A stretch of 64,000 nt of DNA, taken from assembly GCA_002384855.1 (NCBI GenBank), contig DGBP01000069.1, forward strand, positions 36,809 to 100,808, given 5' to 3'. Both the position numbers and the translations under genes were made by a program. Shown piece by piece: positions 53,218 through 61,303 of the stretch. This stretch comes from Nocardioidaceae bacterium UBA4001. Lineage in GTDB: Bacteria; Actinomycetota; Actinomycetes; Propionibacteriales; Nocardioidaceae. The notes below the pieces were generated by a model, which saw nothing but the letters and a program-made list of their open reading frames with translations, searched no databases and was not told the DNA's origin. How positions within the stretch are numbered: the first letter of the stretch is position 1; each line of letters starts with the position of its first letter.

Positions 53218-54149
53218 CGATGGCCATGTGGGGAGCACTGCTCGGCGCAGCCGCCGGAGCCGGTCTGCTGCTCGTGCTCGACCGGGCGGCGGCGATGCGG
53301 CGCCCGTCCCTCGAGGAACGCGTCCTGCCGTACGTCCGTGACCTCCCGGCCGCCGGAGGCGGGGCGCACCTGTCCGGAGACCGGCCCACGTCGGCGTTCT
53401 CGGCTGTGTTCGGCCCACCGCTCGCCTCGGTCGCCCGGGGGCTCGACCGTGTGCTCGGGGGCAGCGCGTCGGTCCGTCGGCGCCTCGAGCGGGCGAACCT
53501 CCCGCTGACCGTCCACGAGTTCCGGGTCGAGCAGGCTCTATGGGGACTCGTGGCCTTCTCCGCTGCGGCCGTCGTGGCCGGATTGGTCGCGTTGAGCGAG
53601 CCCGGCCGCGCCTTGCCGCTCATCGTGCTGTGCCTGGTCTCGTTCGTGGTCGGCGCCCTCCTGGCCGAGAACCGACTGACGAGCCAGGTGAAGGAGCGGG
53701 AGCGCCGCATGCTGGCGGAGTTCCCGGCGGTCGCGGAGCTGCTCGCTCTCGCCGTGGCCGCGGGGGAGGGGCCGGTGTCCGCGCTCGACCGTGTGGTCAC
53801 CCGCGCCCGAGGGGAGCTCTCCGTCGAGCTCGGCCGGGTTCTCGCCGAGGTGCGCACCGGGACGCCGGTCGCCCGAGCGCTCGACGACCTCGCCGCGCGC
53901 TCGGGCCTGCCGGTGGTCGCGCGGTTCGCCGAGGCCATCGCCGTCGCGCTCGAACGTGGCACCCCGCTCGCCGATGTCATGCACGCCCAGGCCGCCGACG
54001 TGCGCGAGGCGGGTCGTCGTGCGCTCATCGAGACGGGTGCGCGCAAGGAGGTGCTCATGATGGTGCCGGTGGTGTTTCTCGTGCTCCCCGTCACCGTCCT
54101 GTTCGCGTTCTGGCCGGGAATGGTCGGACTTCGACTGGTCACGCCGTGA
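53214..54149 (+). CDS. TadC-like pilus assembly membrane protein
   Basis: About 311 residues from GTG 53214 overlapping the tadB stop (GTGA); ATG 53220 and 53226 are alternatives. T2SSF-type features: AEFPAVAELLALAVAAGEGPVSALDRVV and ALDDLAARSGLPVVARFAEAIAVALERGTPLADVMHAQAADVREAGRRALIETGARKEVLMMVPVVFLVLPVTVLFAFWPG. It is the second platform protein. Good fit to actinobacterial TadC. Confidence 0.88.
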   Translation: MTMAMWGALLGAAAGAGLLLVLDRAAAMRRPSLEERVLPYVRDLPAAGGGAHLSGDRPTSAFSAVFGPPLASVARGLDRVLGGSASVRRRLERANLPLTVHEFRVEQALWGLVAFSAAAVVAGLVALSEPGRALPLIVLCLVSFVVGALLAENRLTSQVKERERRMLAEFPAVAELLALAVAAGEGPVSALDRVVTRARGELSVELGRVLAEVRTGTPVARALDDLAARSGLPVVARFAEAIAVALERGTPLADVMHAQAADVREAGRRALIETGARKEVLMMVPVVFLVLPVTVLFAFWPGMVGLRLVTP

Positions 54150-54180
54150 GGTCGTGACGACACACAGAGGGGATGTGCTG

Positions 54181-54375
54181 ATGAACGAGGTGTTCTGGCG
54201 GTGGTGCCTGGGGCTGTGGGCGGCCGCTGCCGACGACAGGGACGAGCGAGGCGACGTCCCCGGCTGGGTGTTGATCACCGTCATGACCGCGGGGCTGGTC
54301 TCGGTGCTGTGGGCGGTGGCGGGCGACGTCCTGTCCAAGATGCTTTCCGACGCCCTCCGGTCGGTCTCGGGCTGA
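54181..54375 (+). CDS. Candidate Flp-type pilin or small Tad membrane protein
   Basis: 64 residues from ATG 54181 with GAGGGG upstream. A charged N-terminal leader ends RGD, then one hydrophobic helix VPGWVLITVMTAGLVSVLWAVAG, then a short amphipathic tail. Position and size suit the major Flp pilin, but it lacks the usual GxxxxE after the cleavage site; the segment reads GDVPGWVL. It may be a divergent pilin or a short scaffold. A GTG at 54154 would add nine residues. Confidence 0.6.
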   Translation: MNEVFWRWCLGLWAAAADDRDERGDVPGWVLITVMTAGLVSVLWAVAGDVLSKMLSDALRSVSG

Positions 54376-54377
54376 CC

Positions 54378-54767
54378 GTGCGCCTCCGTCCCACGACGGA
54401 GCGCGGCTCGGCCGTGGTCGACTTCGTGCTGGTGCTGCTCGTACTGGTCCCGTTGTTCCTCGGCATCCTCCAGGTCGCGCTGGTCCTGCACGTGCGCAAC
54501 ACCCTCACCTCGGCGGCGTCGGAGGGTGCGAGGTACGCCGCCACCGTGGACCGACCTCCCCAGGCAGGGGTGGAACGGACGCGGGCGCAGATCACCGGCG
54601 CGATCGCGGCGAGGTTCGCGCGGGACGTCTCGGCGACCCAGGTCGTGCGAGACGGCGTGTCGATGGTGCGGGTCGACGTCGTCGCCGTGGTGCCGCCGCT
54701 GGGGGTCTGGGGCCCGGGGGTCGAGGTCTCCGTGTCCGGGCATGCGATCGAGGAGCAGCTGCCGTGA
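54378..54767 (+). CDS. TadE family pseudopilin
   Basis: 129 residues. ERGSAVVDFVLVLLVLVPLFLGILQVALVLHVRNTLTSAASEGARYAA is the canonical TadE N-terminal signal and helix, with the E-like acidic Asp after the S/V. TadE is a minor pilin processed by the prepilin peptidase. Overlap GTGA with the next gene. Start GTG 54378. Confidence 0.88.
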   Translation: MRLRPTTERGSAVVDFVLVLLVLVPLFLGILQVALVLHVRNTLTSAASEGARYAATVDRPPQAGVERTRAQITGAIAARFARDVSATQVVRDGVSMVRVDVVAVVPPLGVWGPGVEVSVSGHAIEEQLP

Positions 54768-55207
54768 GACCGCGGGGCCGAGGCGAGCAGGGCAGTGCCC
54801 TGGTCGAGTTCTCGTGGCTCGCCATCGTGCTGATGGTGCCGCTGCTCTACATCGTGCTCACGGTCTTCGAGGTGCAGAAGGCTGCCTTCGCCACGACCAG
54901 CTCGGCGCGCTCGGCCGCACGCGCGTTCACCCTGGCACCGAGCGAGGCGGTGGCCGGGGACCGCGCCCGGTCCGCGGCACTGCTCGCGATGCAGGACCAG
55001 GGGCTCGACAAGCCGGGCGACCTCGACATCGCCTGCCGGCCGTCTCCGTCGAACTGCCTCGCGCCCGGATCAGTGGTGACGGTCGTGGTGCACTACGCAG
55101 TCCCCCTACCTCTTCTGCCCAGCGCACTCGGCGGGCAGCGCCCGAGCGTGCGCGTCGAGGCCCAGCACTCCATCCCGTACGGCACCCACCGCGAGGACCG
55201 GTCGTGA
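54764..55207 (+). CDS. Second TadE-like pseudopilin
   Basis: 147 residues, GTG overlapping the previous stop. EQGSALVEFSWLAIVLMVPLLYIVLTVFEVQKAAFATTSSARSAARAF is again TadE-like, with the glutamate after the processing site, and the rest is a small beta domain with two Cys (CRPSPSNC). It probably forms part of the minor-pilin set with the neighbours. Confidence 0.85.
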   Translation: MRPRGRGEQGSALVEFSWLAIVLMVPLLYIVLTVFEVQKAAFATTSSARSAARAFTLAPSEAVAGDRARSAALLAMQDQGLDKPGDLDIACRPSPSNCLAPGSVVTVVVHYAVPLPLLPSALGGQRPSVRVEAQHSIPYGTHREDRS

Positions 55208-55683
55208 TCCGCCCCCGACGCGTGGGTGCGTTCGTCGTACGACGCACGGCTGCCCCCGGCACCGACGAGCGGGGACAGACCGCCGTGCTGATCATCGGGT
55301 TCATGATCGTGGTCGCCCTGACGGTCGTGGTGGTCGTCGACGCCACGGCGGCGTACCTTCGTCGCCAGGCGCTCGACACGCTCGCCGACGGTGCTGCCCT
55401 CGCCGCCGCCGACGGCCTGGAGGGCGAGCAGGTGTACCTCACCGGCCTCGGGACGACCGCCACCGTCGACCCCGAGCACGCGCGCGCCCTCGTCGTGGAG
55501 TACTTCGCCGCCGTCGACGCGGGAGGCAGGTACCCCGGCCTGAGCCACCACGTCGAGACCGCGGGCGACCGCGTCGTCGTGCGCGTCGCGGCACCGCTCG
55601 ACCTGCCGTTCGCGGTCCCCGGCGTGGGTGACTCCGCTCACGTCACCGCGTCCGCCGCCGCGGTGGTCAACGTCGGGGAGTGA
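55204..55683 (+). CDS. TadG-like pilus assembly protein, short form
   Basis: 159 residues, GTG overlapping the previous stop. DERGQTAVLIIGFMIVVALTVVVVVDATAAYLRRQALDTLADGAALAAADG is the TadG N-terminal (Flp_Tad) motif. It lacks the large von Willebrand domain of full TadG, as many actinobacterial versions do. It ends the Tad cluster on this strand. Confidence 0.85.
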   Translation: MIRPRRVGAFVVRRTAAPGTDERGQTAVLIIGFMIVVALTVVVVVDATAAYLRRQALDTLADGAALAAADGLEGEQVYLTGLGTTATVDPEHARALVVEYFAAVDAGGRYPGLSHHVETAGDRVVVRVAAPLDLPFAVPGVGDSAHVTASAAAVVNVGE

Positions 55684-55864
55684 GGATCCCGTCGCGTCTC
55701 AGGACAAGTTCCACGCCTCCGGAGGTTTGGGGTCGCGGGGCGGGGACAGGATTGCTGGTGTCCGGCCGTCACGGTCATATCGACTCGGTCCAGGACGCAC
55801 AGCTGCACAGACGTGGTCAAGCCAACGTGCCACGGACGAGCAACTCCAGAGTAGGTAGTAAGCC
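55684..55864 (+). promoter_or_regulatory. Promoter region of the sigma-factor gene
   Basis: 181 nt between tadG and the sigma-factor ATG. A GTTT at about 55724 followed 14 nt later by GGGACA weakly resembles a SigB/F promoter (consensus -10 GGGTAT/C), which would mean autoregulation, but the match is poor. AGAGTAGGTAGTAAG precedes the ATG; only a weak Shine-Dalgarno is visible. No hairpin recognised. Confidence 0.35.
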
Positions 55865-56686
55865 ATGACCGCTTCGCCTGAACTTTCCGCCCACGAGGTC
55901 GACGAGTCCCTCACCCTCGGTCCGAACGAGACCGTCACCGAGCAGGACCGTAGCCAGATCACCGCCCGACTGCTGTCGCAGATCGCGGAGACCACCGACG
56001 AGGTCGAGCAGAAGAGACTGCGCGACGAGATCGTCGTCCTGAACATGGGCGTGGCCCGAGCCATCGCCTCCCGCTACCGCGACCGCGGCATCGCCAAGGA
56101 GGACCTTCTCCAGGCCGCCTACGTCGGTCTGGTGAAGGCCGTCCAGGGGTTCGACCCGAGCTTCGAGCGGGACTTCCTCAGCTACGCCGTCCCGACCGTG
56201 ACCGGCGAGGTCAAGCGGTACTTCCGCGACTTCGGGTGGACCGTGCGTCCGCCCCGGCGCATCCAGGAGCTCCAGGCGCAGATCTCCCGCGCCTCCAACG
56301 AGCTCTCCCAGACCCTTCACCGTTCGCCGAAGCCGCGTGAGGTCGCCGAGCTCCTCGGCATCGAGGAGGACGCCGTCGTCGAGGCGCTCGCCGCAGACGG
56401 CTGCTTCACCCCCGCCTCGCTCGACGTCCCCGTCGGGGAGGACGGCAGCGGCACGCTCGGCGAGCTGCTCGGTGGCGAGGACGCCGACCTCGGTCGTGCG
56501 GAGGCTCGCATCCTGCTCGGCCCCGCGGTGCGCAAGCTCAAGGTGCGCGACCGCCGGATCATCGAGCTGCGGTTCTTCTACGGCTGGACGCAGGAGCAGA
56601 TCGCCCAGGACATCGGCGTGACGCAGATGCAGGTCTCGCGCCTGCTGTCGCGCATCCTCTCCGACCTCCGGGCCGAGCTGGCCTGA
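55865..56686 (+). CDS. RNA polymerase sigma factor, SigB/SigF/SigG family
   Basis: 273 residues. Region 2 includes LRDEIVVLNMGVARAIASRYRDRG and DLLQAAYVGLVKAVQGFDPSFERDFLSYAVPTVTGEVKRYFRDFGW; region 3 has RPPRRIQELQAQI; region 4 ends ELRFFYGWTQEQIAQDIGVTQMQVSRLLSRIL. This is the group 3 stress/sporulation sigma family of actinobacteria. No anti-sigma kinase or antagonist gene is adjacent here, so regulation is in trans or unknown. Confidence 0.93.
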   Translation: MTASPELSAHEVDESLTLGPNETVTEQDRSQITARLLSQIAETTDEVEQKRLRDEIVVLNMGVARAIASRYRDRGIAKEDLLQAAYVGLVKAVQGFDPSFERDFLSYAVPTVTGEVKRYFRDFGWTVRPPRRIQELQAQISRASNELSQTLHRSPKPREVAELLGIEEDAVVEALAADGCFTPASLDVPVGEDGSGTLGELLGGEDADLGRAEARILLGPAVRKLKVRDRRIIELRFFYGWTQEQIAQDIGVTQMQVSRLLSRILSDLRAELA

Positions 56687-56705
56687 GCGTCGACGGGCCG
56701 GCGCG

Positions 56706-57230
56706 TCAGCCCTCGCCGAACCTGGCGCGCCGGACCGCGGGAAGCACACCCCACAGCACCAGGAACAGGCCGGCGGCCGCGGCCGTCGCGACGAACGACG
56801 TCGGTGCGCCGGCCACCACGTCGAACACCAGCCACACGACGCCCGACATGGTGAGGGCGAGACCGGCGAGGCCGTACCTCGCGGCGTGGTTGGCCGACTC
56901 CACGATCCACTCCCGCTCGCCCTGGCGGAACAGGTTCCGGTGGAAGGCCACCGGGGACACGATCAGTGCCGTCGTGATCACGGAGACGGCGAGCGTCGCC
57001 AGGTAGACGACCTGCTCCTGGGTGTCGATCTCCCCGAACTTCCCGGTGAACGGGAGGGTCAGCAGGAAGCCGGTGAGGATCTGCACGCCGGTCTGCATGA
57101 CGCGGAGCTCCTGGAGGAGCTCGTTGAGGTTCCGGGTGAGCTTGGTGTGCTCGTCCTCGTCGGGCTCTGCGGGGTTCGTGCCGTCCTGGTTCTTGTCGGC
57201 GCCTGGCGCGAGCCCGGGATCACTCGTCAT
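56706..57230 (-). CDS. DUF6328 family membrane protein
   Basis: 174 residues. An acidic N-terminus, then LNELLQELRVMQTGVQILTGFLLTLPF and four hydrophobic helices (about 45-160), with RNLFRQGEREWIVESANHAAR between pairs. DUF6328 has no known function. Its ATG lies inside the upstream FAD/Rieske gene (11-nt overlap), so it is cotranscribed and probably part of the same stress-linked unit. Confidence 0.82.
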   Translation of the reverse strand: MTSDPGLAPGADKNQDGTNPAEPDEDEHTKLTRNLNELLQELRVMQTGVQILTGFLLTLPFTGKFGEIDTQEQVVYLATLAVSVITTALIVSPVAFHRNLFRQGEREWIVESANHAARYGLAGLALTMSGVVWLVFDVVAGAPTSFVATAAAAGLFLVLWGVLPAVRRARFGEG

Positions 57231-58752
57231 GGTCGTGCCGCCTCAGGGGTTTGGTCGCAGGCCCTTGCAGCACCGCGCCGTCGAGATCGAAACGTGAGCC
57301 GTGGCAGGGGCATTCCCATGCCTTCTCCACGGCGTTGAAGGCCACCAGGCAGCCCATGTGCGTGCAGGTCGGGGAGACCGCGTGGGCCACGCCCTGCTCG
57401 TCGACGTAGGTAGCCCACTGGCCGTGCCCGTCGCTGACGATGCCGGCCTCGCCGTGCCCGAGATCGTCGACGGACCGCGCCCGATCGAGCTTGGCCTTGA
57501 GACGTGCGCCGGCGTTCCCTGCGATCCCCGCCACCGCCCGGGCACCGGAGGACACCACGGTCCTGGCCTCGAGAGTGGGGTGGACACGCCGGGTGTCGTA
57601 GATGCGGGTCCAGGCCTCGGACCGGCCGTCGATCGCGTCGCGCAGCAGCAGTCCGGCCAGGACGCCGTTGGTCATGCCCCAGCCGCCGAAGCCGGTCGCG
57701 ACCCAGGCGTGCTTCGCGCCCGGGTGGAGGGGACCGATGAACGGCACCTTGTCGCCGCTGAAGTTGTCCTGGGCCGCCCAGGTGAACCGGACCCCGTCGA
57801 CGGGGAAACGGTCGGTGAGCCATCCCGCGAGCCGGGCGAGCTGCTCGGGGGCTCTCGGGTCGCCGGGGGTGAACGGTGCGCCGGTGGCGATGAGCAGGCG
57901 ACCCCCGTCGTACGGCGCACCGCGGAGCGAGCGGGTGTCCTGGCTCGTCGAGACGTACATCGCCCGGGGGTCCAGGGACTCCTCGACGACGCCCGCCACG
58001 ACGAACTCCCGCTTGGGGGTGAGCCTGCTGAACATCATCGACCGGTCGAAGACGGGGTAGTGGGTGGTGACCACGACGTCGCGAGCCGAGACCCTGTGCC
58101 CCGCCTCGGTGGAGAGGGTGCACGGGGAACCCTCGTCGAGCCCGGTCACGCGGGTGCCCTCGAAGAGCAGGCCACCCTCGGCGACGAAGTCTGCGGCGAT
58201 CGCGCGGAGGTACTTGCGCGGGTGGAAGACGAGCTGGTCCTCGACGCGCACGGCGCCGGCGACAGGGAAGGGCAGGCCGGTGTCCTGGGTGAAGGTGGCA
58301 GTGAGGCCGGCGCGTCGGGCCGTCTCGGCCTCCCGGCGGAGCATGTCGACGTCGTCCTCGGACTCGGTGTAGGCGAAGGCGGGCTGCCTCTCGAGGTCGC
58401 AGTCGATGTCGAGACGTTCGACGGTGGCCGCAACGTGCTCCATCGCGAGGTGCTGGCTCGTGGCGTAGGCCTCCGCGGTGTCCGGGGAGAGCTTCTCGGC
58501 GAGGTGGTGGTAGATCGCGCCGTGCAGGACCGACACCTTTGCGGTGGTGCCACCGGTCACCCCGGCTGCGATGCCGCCAGCCTCGAGCAGGGCGACCGAC
58601 CGGCCGGTGCGGGCCAGCTCGGAGGCGACACTCAGCCCGGCGATGCCGGCGCCGACCACCGCGACGTCGACGTCGATGTCCTCGAGGAGCGGGGGGTGGC
58701 CGGGAGTCTCGGCCGAGACCATCCAGTACGACGTGTTGGTCTGCGTGCTCAA
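57220..58752 (-). CDS. FAD-dependent oxidoreductase with C-terminal Rieske domain
   Basis: 510 residues. N-terminal FAD-binding VAVVGAGIAGLSVASELARTG with GGTTAKVS, a DAO-type fold (residues 28-400), and a C-terminal Rieske [2Fe-2S] domain: CTHMGC and CPCHGS (about 465-490). The iron-sulphur cluster would pass electrons to or from the flavin; the substrate is unknown. The start codon is TTG, supported by GGAGAGGAG six nt upstream. A SigB-like promoter is predicted 35-60 nt upstream, so it is likely stress induced. Confidence 0.9.
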   Translation of the reverse strand: MSTQTNTSYWMVSAETPGHPPLLEDIDVDVAVVGAGIAGLSVASELARTGRSVALLEAGGIAAGVTGGTTAKVSVLHGAIYHHLAEKLSPDTAEAYATSQHLAMEHVAATVERLDIDCDLERQPAFAYTESEDDVDMLRREAETARRAGLTATFTQDTGLPFPVAGAVRVEDQLVFHPRKYLRAIAADFVAEGGLLFEGTRVTGLDEGSPCTLSTEAGHRVSARDVVVTTHYPVFDRSMMFSRLTPKREFVVAGVVEESLDPRAMYVSTSQDTRSLRGAPYDGGRLLIATGAPFTPGDPRAPEQLARLAGWLTDRFPVDGVRFTWAAQDNFSGDKVPFIGPLHPGAKHAWVATGFGGWGMTNGVLAGLLLRDAIDGRSEAWTRIYDTRRVHPTLEARTVVSSGARAVAGIAGNAGARLKAKLDRARSVDDLGHGEAGIVSDGHGQWATYVDEQGVAHAVSPTCTHMGCLVAFNAVEKAWECPCHGSRFDLDGAVLQGPATKPLRRHDHDE

Positions 58753-58795
58753 CGACGGCTCCTCTCCTCACGGGCATGCAGCGGGCCAGCGCGCC

Positions 58796-58819
58796 GTACC
58801 CCCACGAGTGCCAGCATGC
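58796..58819 (-). promoter_or_regulatory. SigB/F-type promoter for the FAD/Rieske gene
   Basis: On the minus strand GCAT (58819-58816), 14 nt, GGGTAC (58801-58796), matching the actinobacterial SigB pattern GNNT-N14-16-GGGTA(C/T). It would start transcription about 35 nt before the TTG. Confidence 0.5.
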
Positions 58820-58867
58820 ACCCCCAGGAGGTGAGGCGCACCGCGATTCGGCACGGCCGCGTCTCCC

Positions 58868-58892
58868 GATTGAGACCCGCGGTCGCGGGTAT
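58868..58892 (+). promoter_or_regulatory. SigB/F-type promoter for the YtxH-like gene
   Basis: GATT (58868-58871), 15 nt, GGGTAT (58887-58892), about 35 nt before the ATG at 58928. It matches the same consensus as the divergent promoter at 58796-58819. Confidence 0.55.
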
Positions 58893-58927
58893 GACCCGAG
58901 CAGACGCGAGAGGAAGGAACCACGGAC

Positions 58928-59236
58928 ATGTTCAAGAAGCTGATGTTGGTCGGAGCCGGTGCGGTCGGCTACGTGCTGGGCGCGAAGGCAGGGCGCGAGC
59001 GCTACGAGCAGATCGCGGCCCAGGCCGACAAGCTGCGCCGCAACCCCACCGTCCAGGAGAAGGTCGGCGAGGCCAAGCACATGGCGAAGGACGCTGCGGG
59101 CACCGCGACCGAGAAGGTCAAGGAGAAGGTCGACAGCAGCTCGCAGACGCCTGCGGGGACGAACCCGTCTGCCACCTCGAACCCCACCGGAGCCACCGGT
59201 CCGAAGTCGTTCGGCGTGGGCAACGAGGGCACCTGA
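58928..59236 (+). CDS. YtxH-like small stress-associated membrane protein
   Basis: 102 residues. MFKKLMLVGAGAVGYVLGAKAGRERYEQI is a YtxH-type N-terminus: one short hydrophobic segment and a GxKAGRERY motif. A charged helix (KVGEAKHMAKDAAGTATEKVKEKV) and a Ser/Thr/Pro tail follow. Homologues are general-stress proteins of unknown mechanism. AGGAAGGAA upstream, a SigB-like promoter and a strong terminator delimit it as a single-gene unit. Confidence 0.8.
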   Translation: MFKKLMLVGAGAVGYVLGAKAGRERYEQIAAQADKLRRNPTVQEKVGEAKHMAKDAAGTATEKVKEKVDSSSQTPAGTNPSATSNPTGATGPKSFGVGNEGT

Positions 59237-59263
59237 CCCGGTCACCCCGGACGCACGTCTTCC

Positions 59264-59308
59264 ACGGGGTGCAGCGCGACCATGCGAGATGGCTGCGCTG
59301 CACCCCGT
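59264..59308 (+). terminator. Long hairpin between the YtxH-like gene and prfB
   Basis: Perfect 14-bp arms ACGGGGTGCAGCGC and GCGCTGCACCCCGT, with an inner CCAT/ATGG pairing. It starts 28 nt after the YtxH stop and ends 4 nt before the prfB -10 box, so the prfB -35 region lies inside the hairpin. Confidence 0.75.
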
Positions 59309-59312
59309 CGCG

Positions 59313-59318
59313 TACCCT
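59313..59318 (+). promoter_or_regulatory. -10 box of a leaderless promoter for prfB
   Basis: TACCCT, exactly 6 nt, then GTG 59325, with no Shine-Dalgarno. It supports GTG 59325 over an in-frame ATG at 59289, which would sit inside the terminator. Confidence 0.6.
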
Positions 59319-59324
59319 TGGCCC

Positions 59325-60443
59325 GTGGCAGGACCCGACTTCGAGACCCAGATCAAGCAGCTCCAGGCGACCATGCACACGATCGAGCAGGTGCTCGACG
59401 TGGAGGACATGCGCAAGGAGATCGCCGAGCTCGGCGAGCAGGTGGCTGCCCCCGACCTCTGGGACGACCAGGCCAACGCGCAGAAGATCACCGGCCGCCT
59501 GTCCACGCTCCAAGGTGAGCTCGACCGGTTCACGTCGCTGCAGAGCCGGATCGACGACCTCTCGGTGCTCCTCGAGCTCTCCCGTGAGGAGAGTGACGCC
59601 GAGTCGCTCGCCGAGGCCGAGGCCGAGCTCCATCGCATCCACAAGGCCGTCGAGCTGCTCGAGGTCCGCACGCTGCTGTCGGGGGAGTACGACGCCCGCG
59701 AGGCGCTCGTCACCATCCGCTCCGGAGCCGGTGGGGTCGACGCCGCCGACTTCGCCGAGATGCTCATGCGGATGTACACCCGCTGGGCCGAGCGCAACAA
59801 GTACCCCGTCGAGGTCTTCGACACCTCCTACGCCGAGGAGGCGGGCCTGAAGTCCGCCACCTTCGCGATCCACGCGCCCTACGCCTACGGCACCCTGTCG
59901 GTCGAGGCCGGCACACATCGGTTGGTGCGGATCAGCCCCTTCGACAACCAGGGCCGTCGCCAGACCTCCTTCGCCGCGGTCGAGGTGGTGCCCGTCCTCG
60001 AGCAGACCGACGAGATCGAGATCCCCGAGGACGAGATCCGCGTCGACGTCTACCGTTCCTCCGGCCCCGGCGGCCAGTCGGTGAACACGACCGACTCGGC
60101 GGTGCGGCTCACGCACATCCCGACCGGCACGGTGGTCAGCTGCCAGAACGAGAAGAGCCAGCTGCAGAACAAGGCGTCGGCGATGGTGATCCTCAAGGCG
60201 AAGCTGCTCGCGCTGAAGAAGGCCGAGGAGCGGGCGCACCTCGACGAGCTGCGCGGTGACGTCCAGGGCTCGTGGGGCGACCAGATGCGCAACTACGTCC
60301 TGCACCCTTACCAGCTGGTGAAGGACCTGCGCACGGAGTTCGAGGTCGGCAACCCGCAGGCGGTGTTCGACGGCGACATCGACGCCTTCCTCGAGGCGGG
60401 TATCCGCTGGCGCCGGGGCGCCGACAAGGCCGCCCAGAACTAG
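59325..60443 (+). CDS. prfB: Peptide chain release factor 2
   Basis: 372 residues. RF2 terminates at UGA and UAA. Motifs: codon-recognition SPF near residue 203 (RISPFDNQGRR), and the universal GGQ in SSGPGGQSVNTTDSAVRL near 246-250. The RF1-type PxT is absent, so RF2 is clear. There is no early in-frame stop and no CTTTGA-type slip site, so no programmed frameshift is needed, unlike in many other bacteria. It heads the conserved prfB-ftsE-ftsX-M23 block. Confidence 0.97.
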   Translation: MAGPDFETQIKQLQATMHTIEQVLDVEDMRKEIAELGEQVAAPDLWDDQANAQKITGRLSTLQGELDRFTSLQSRIDDLSVLLELSREESDAESLAEAEAELHRIHKAVELLEVRTLLSGEYDAREALVTIRSGAGGVDAADFAEMLMRMYTRWAERNKYPVEVFDTSYAEEAGLKSATFAIHAPYAYGTLSVEAGTHRLVRISPFDNQGRRQTSFAAVEVVPVLEQTDEIEIPEDEIRVDVYRSSGPGGQSVNTTDSAVRLTHIPTGTVVSCQNEKSQLQNKASAMVILKAKLLALKKAEERAHLDELRGDVQGSWGDQMRNYVLHPYQLVKDLRTEFEVGNPQAVFDGDIDAFLEAGIRWRRGADKAAQN

Positions 60444-60449
60444 ACCGCC

Positions 60450-61148
60450 TCAGGAGGCCGCAGCGGCGGAGGTCAATGCGGCGGTGCACCACTGCTCGGC
60501 TCGCTGCAGCACGTCTTGACGGGTCGGCGGGGAAGCGGACCCGGTCGGCTTCGTCGCGGCCGGCTCGGACACCTCGCAGCCGACCCAGGAGTCGGCGAAC
60601 AGCCCCTCGAACCTCGCGCGGTAGGTCGACGGCTCCCCAGGTTCGGGGGAGGGGATCTCGCAGACCGAGATCACGCCGGGGTCGCCGAAGACGAGCGGCT
60701 CGGGGAACGCGCAGTCGCCGCGGCGGGCGCGTCGTACCAGCGTGCGTGCCTCGTCCTGGGGCACCGGCCGCGCGAAGACCCACAACCGAGCGGCGGTCCC
60801 GTCGGCGGCCTGGAACACACAGCCGTACTCGTGGGAGACGTCGACCACCCCGGGTGCGACCTCGGCCTCCTCGCCGTTGCCGTAGTGCGCGGTGCTTGCC
60901 ACCTCGGTTCCCAGGGCCTCGACCACGTCGTCCGCGAGCAGCACCGGGCACGGGTCGTCGCGGTCGACGGGCATCGCGCTCAGGTCGAGGGCACCGTCGC
61001 CGGCAGACGGCGGCGCAGGGGTCGAGCGCCCGGCGTCACCGTCGCCGGAGGTGCACGCGGCGAGGAGCAGAGCGGGGGCGAGGAGAGCCACGAGCCGGGC
61101 CGTGGAGCGGCGTCGCGGCTCAGCGCTGCGACGGTCACGGCGGGTCAT
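60450..61148 (-). CDS. Conserved lipoprotein of unknown function
   Basis: 232 residues. Long basic N-terminus, then hydrophobic core and lipobox LLLAAC with Cys32. The mature part has five or six Cys (CPVLL, YGCVF, DCAFP, VCEIP, GCEV, WCTAAL), suggesting disulphide-stabilised extracellular domain, possibly DUF3558-like; I am not certain. A TAGGTT box exactly 6 nt before ATG 61148 suggests a leaderless mRNA. It is convergent with prfB by a 6-nt gap. Confidence 0.75.
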   Translation of the reverse strand: MTRRDRRSAEPRRRSTARLVALLAPALLLAACTSGDGDAGRSTPAPPSAGDGALDLSAMPVDRDDPCPVLLADDVVEALGTEVASTAHYGNGEEAEVAPGVVDVSHEYGCVFQAADGTAARLWVFARPVPQDEARTLVRRARRGDCAFPEPLVFGDPGVISVCEIPSPEPGEPSTYRARFEGLFADSWVGCEVSEPAATKPTGSASPPTRQDVLQRAEQWCTAALTSAAAAS

Positions 61149-61154
61149 GACTCC

Positions 61155-61160
61155 AACCTA
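61155..61160 (-). promoter_or_regulatory. -10 box of a leaderless promoter for the lipoprotein gene
   Basis: On the minus strand TAGGTT, 6 nt (GGAGTC), then ATG 61148. The GGAG inside the spacer is too close to serve as a Shine-Dalgarno. Confidence 0.45.
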
Positions 61161-61303
61161 GGCGAAACTCCGAGCGGGTCGACCTGTTCGAGCCGGTCAC
61201 CGTCGGTCACCTAGACTCCACTGTTGGTCGGATACGTAGGCGCCGTCGTCCCGGACGGTGCCGGCGTGAATCCCTGTGTCCCCGAGCCCGGCCGCCCACG
61301 CCC

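Noticed and set aside
59325..59420. Programmed +1 frameshift in prfB
   Set aside because: The frame is continuous from GTG 59325 with no in-frame early UGA and no CTTTGA slip sequence, as is normal in actinobacteria.
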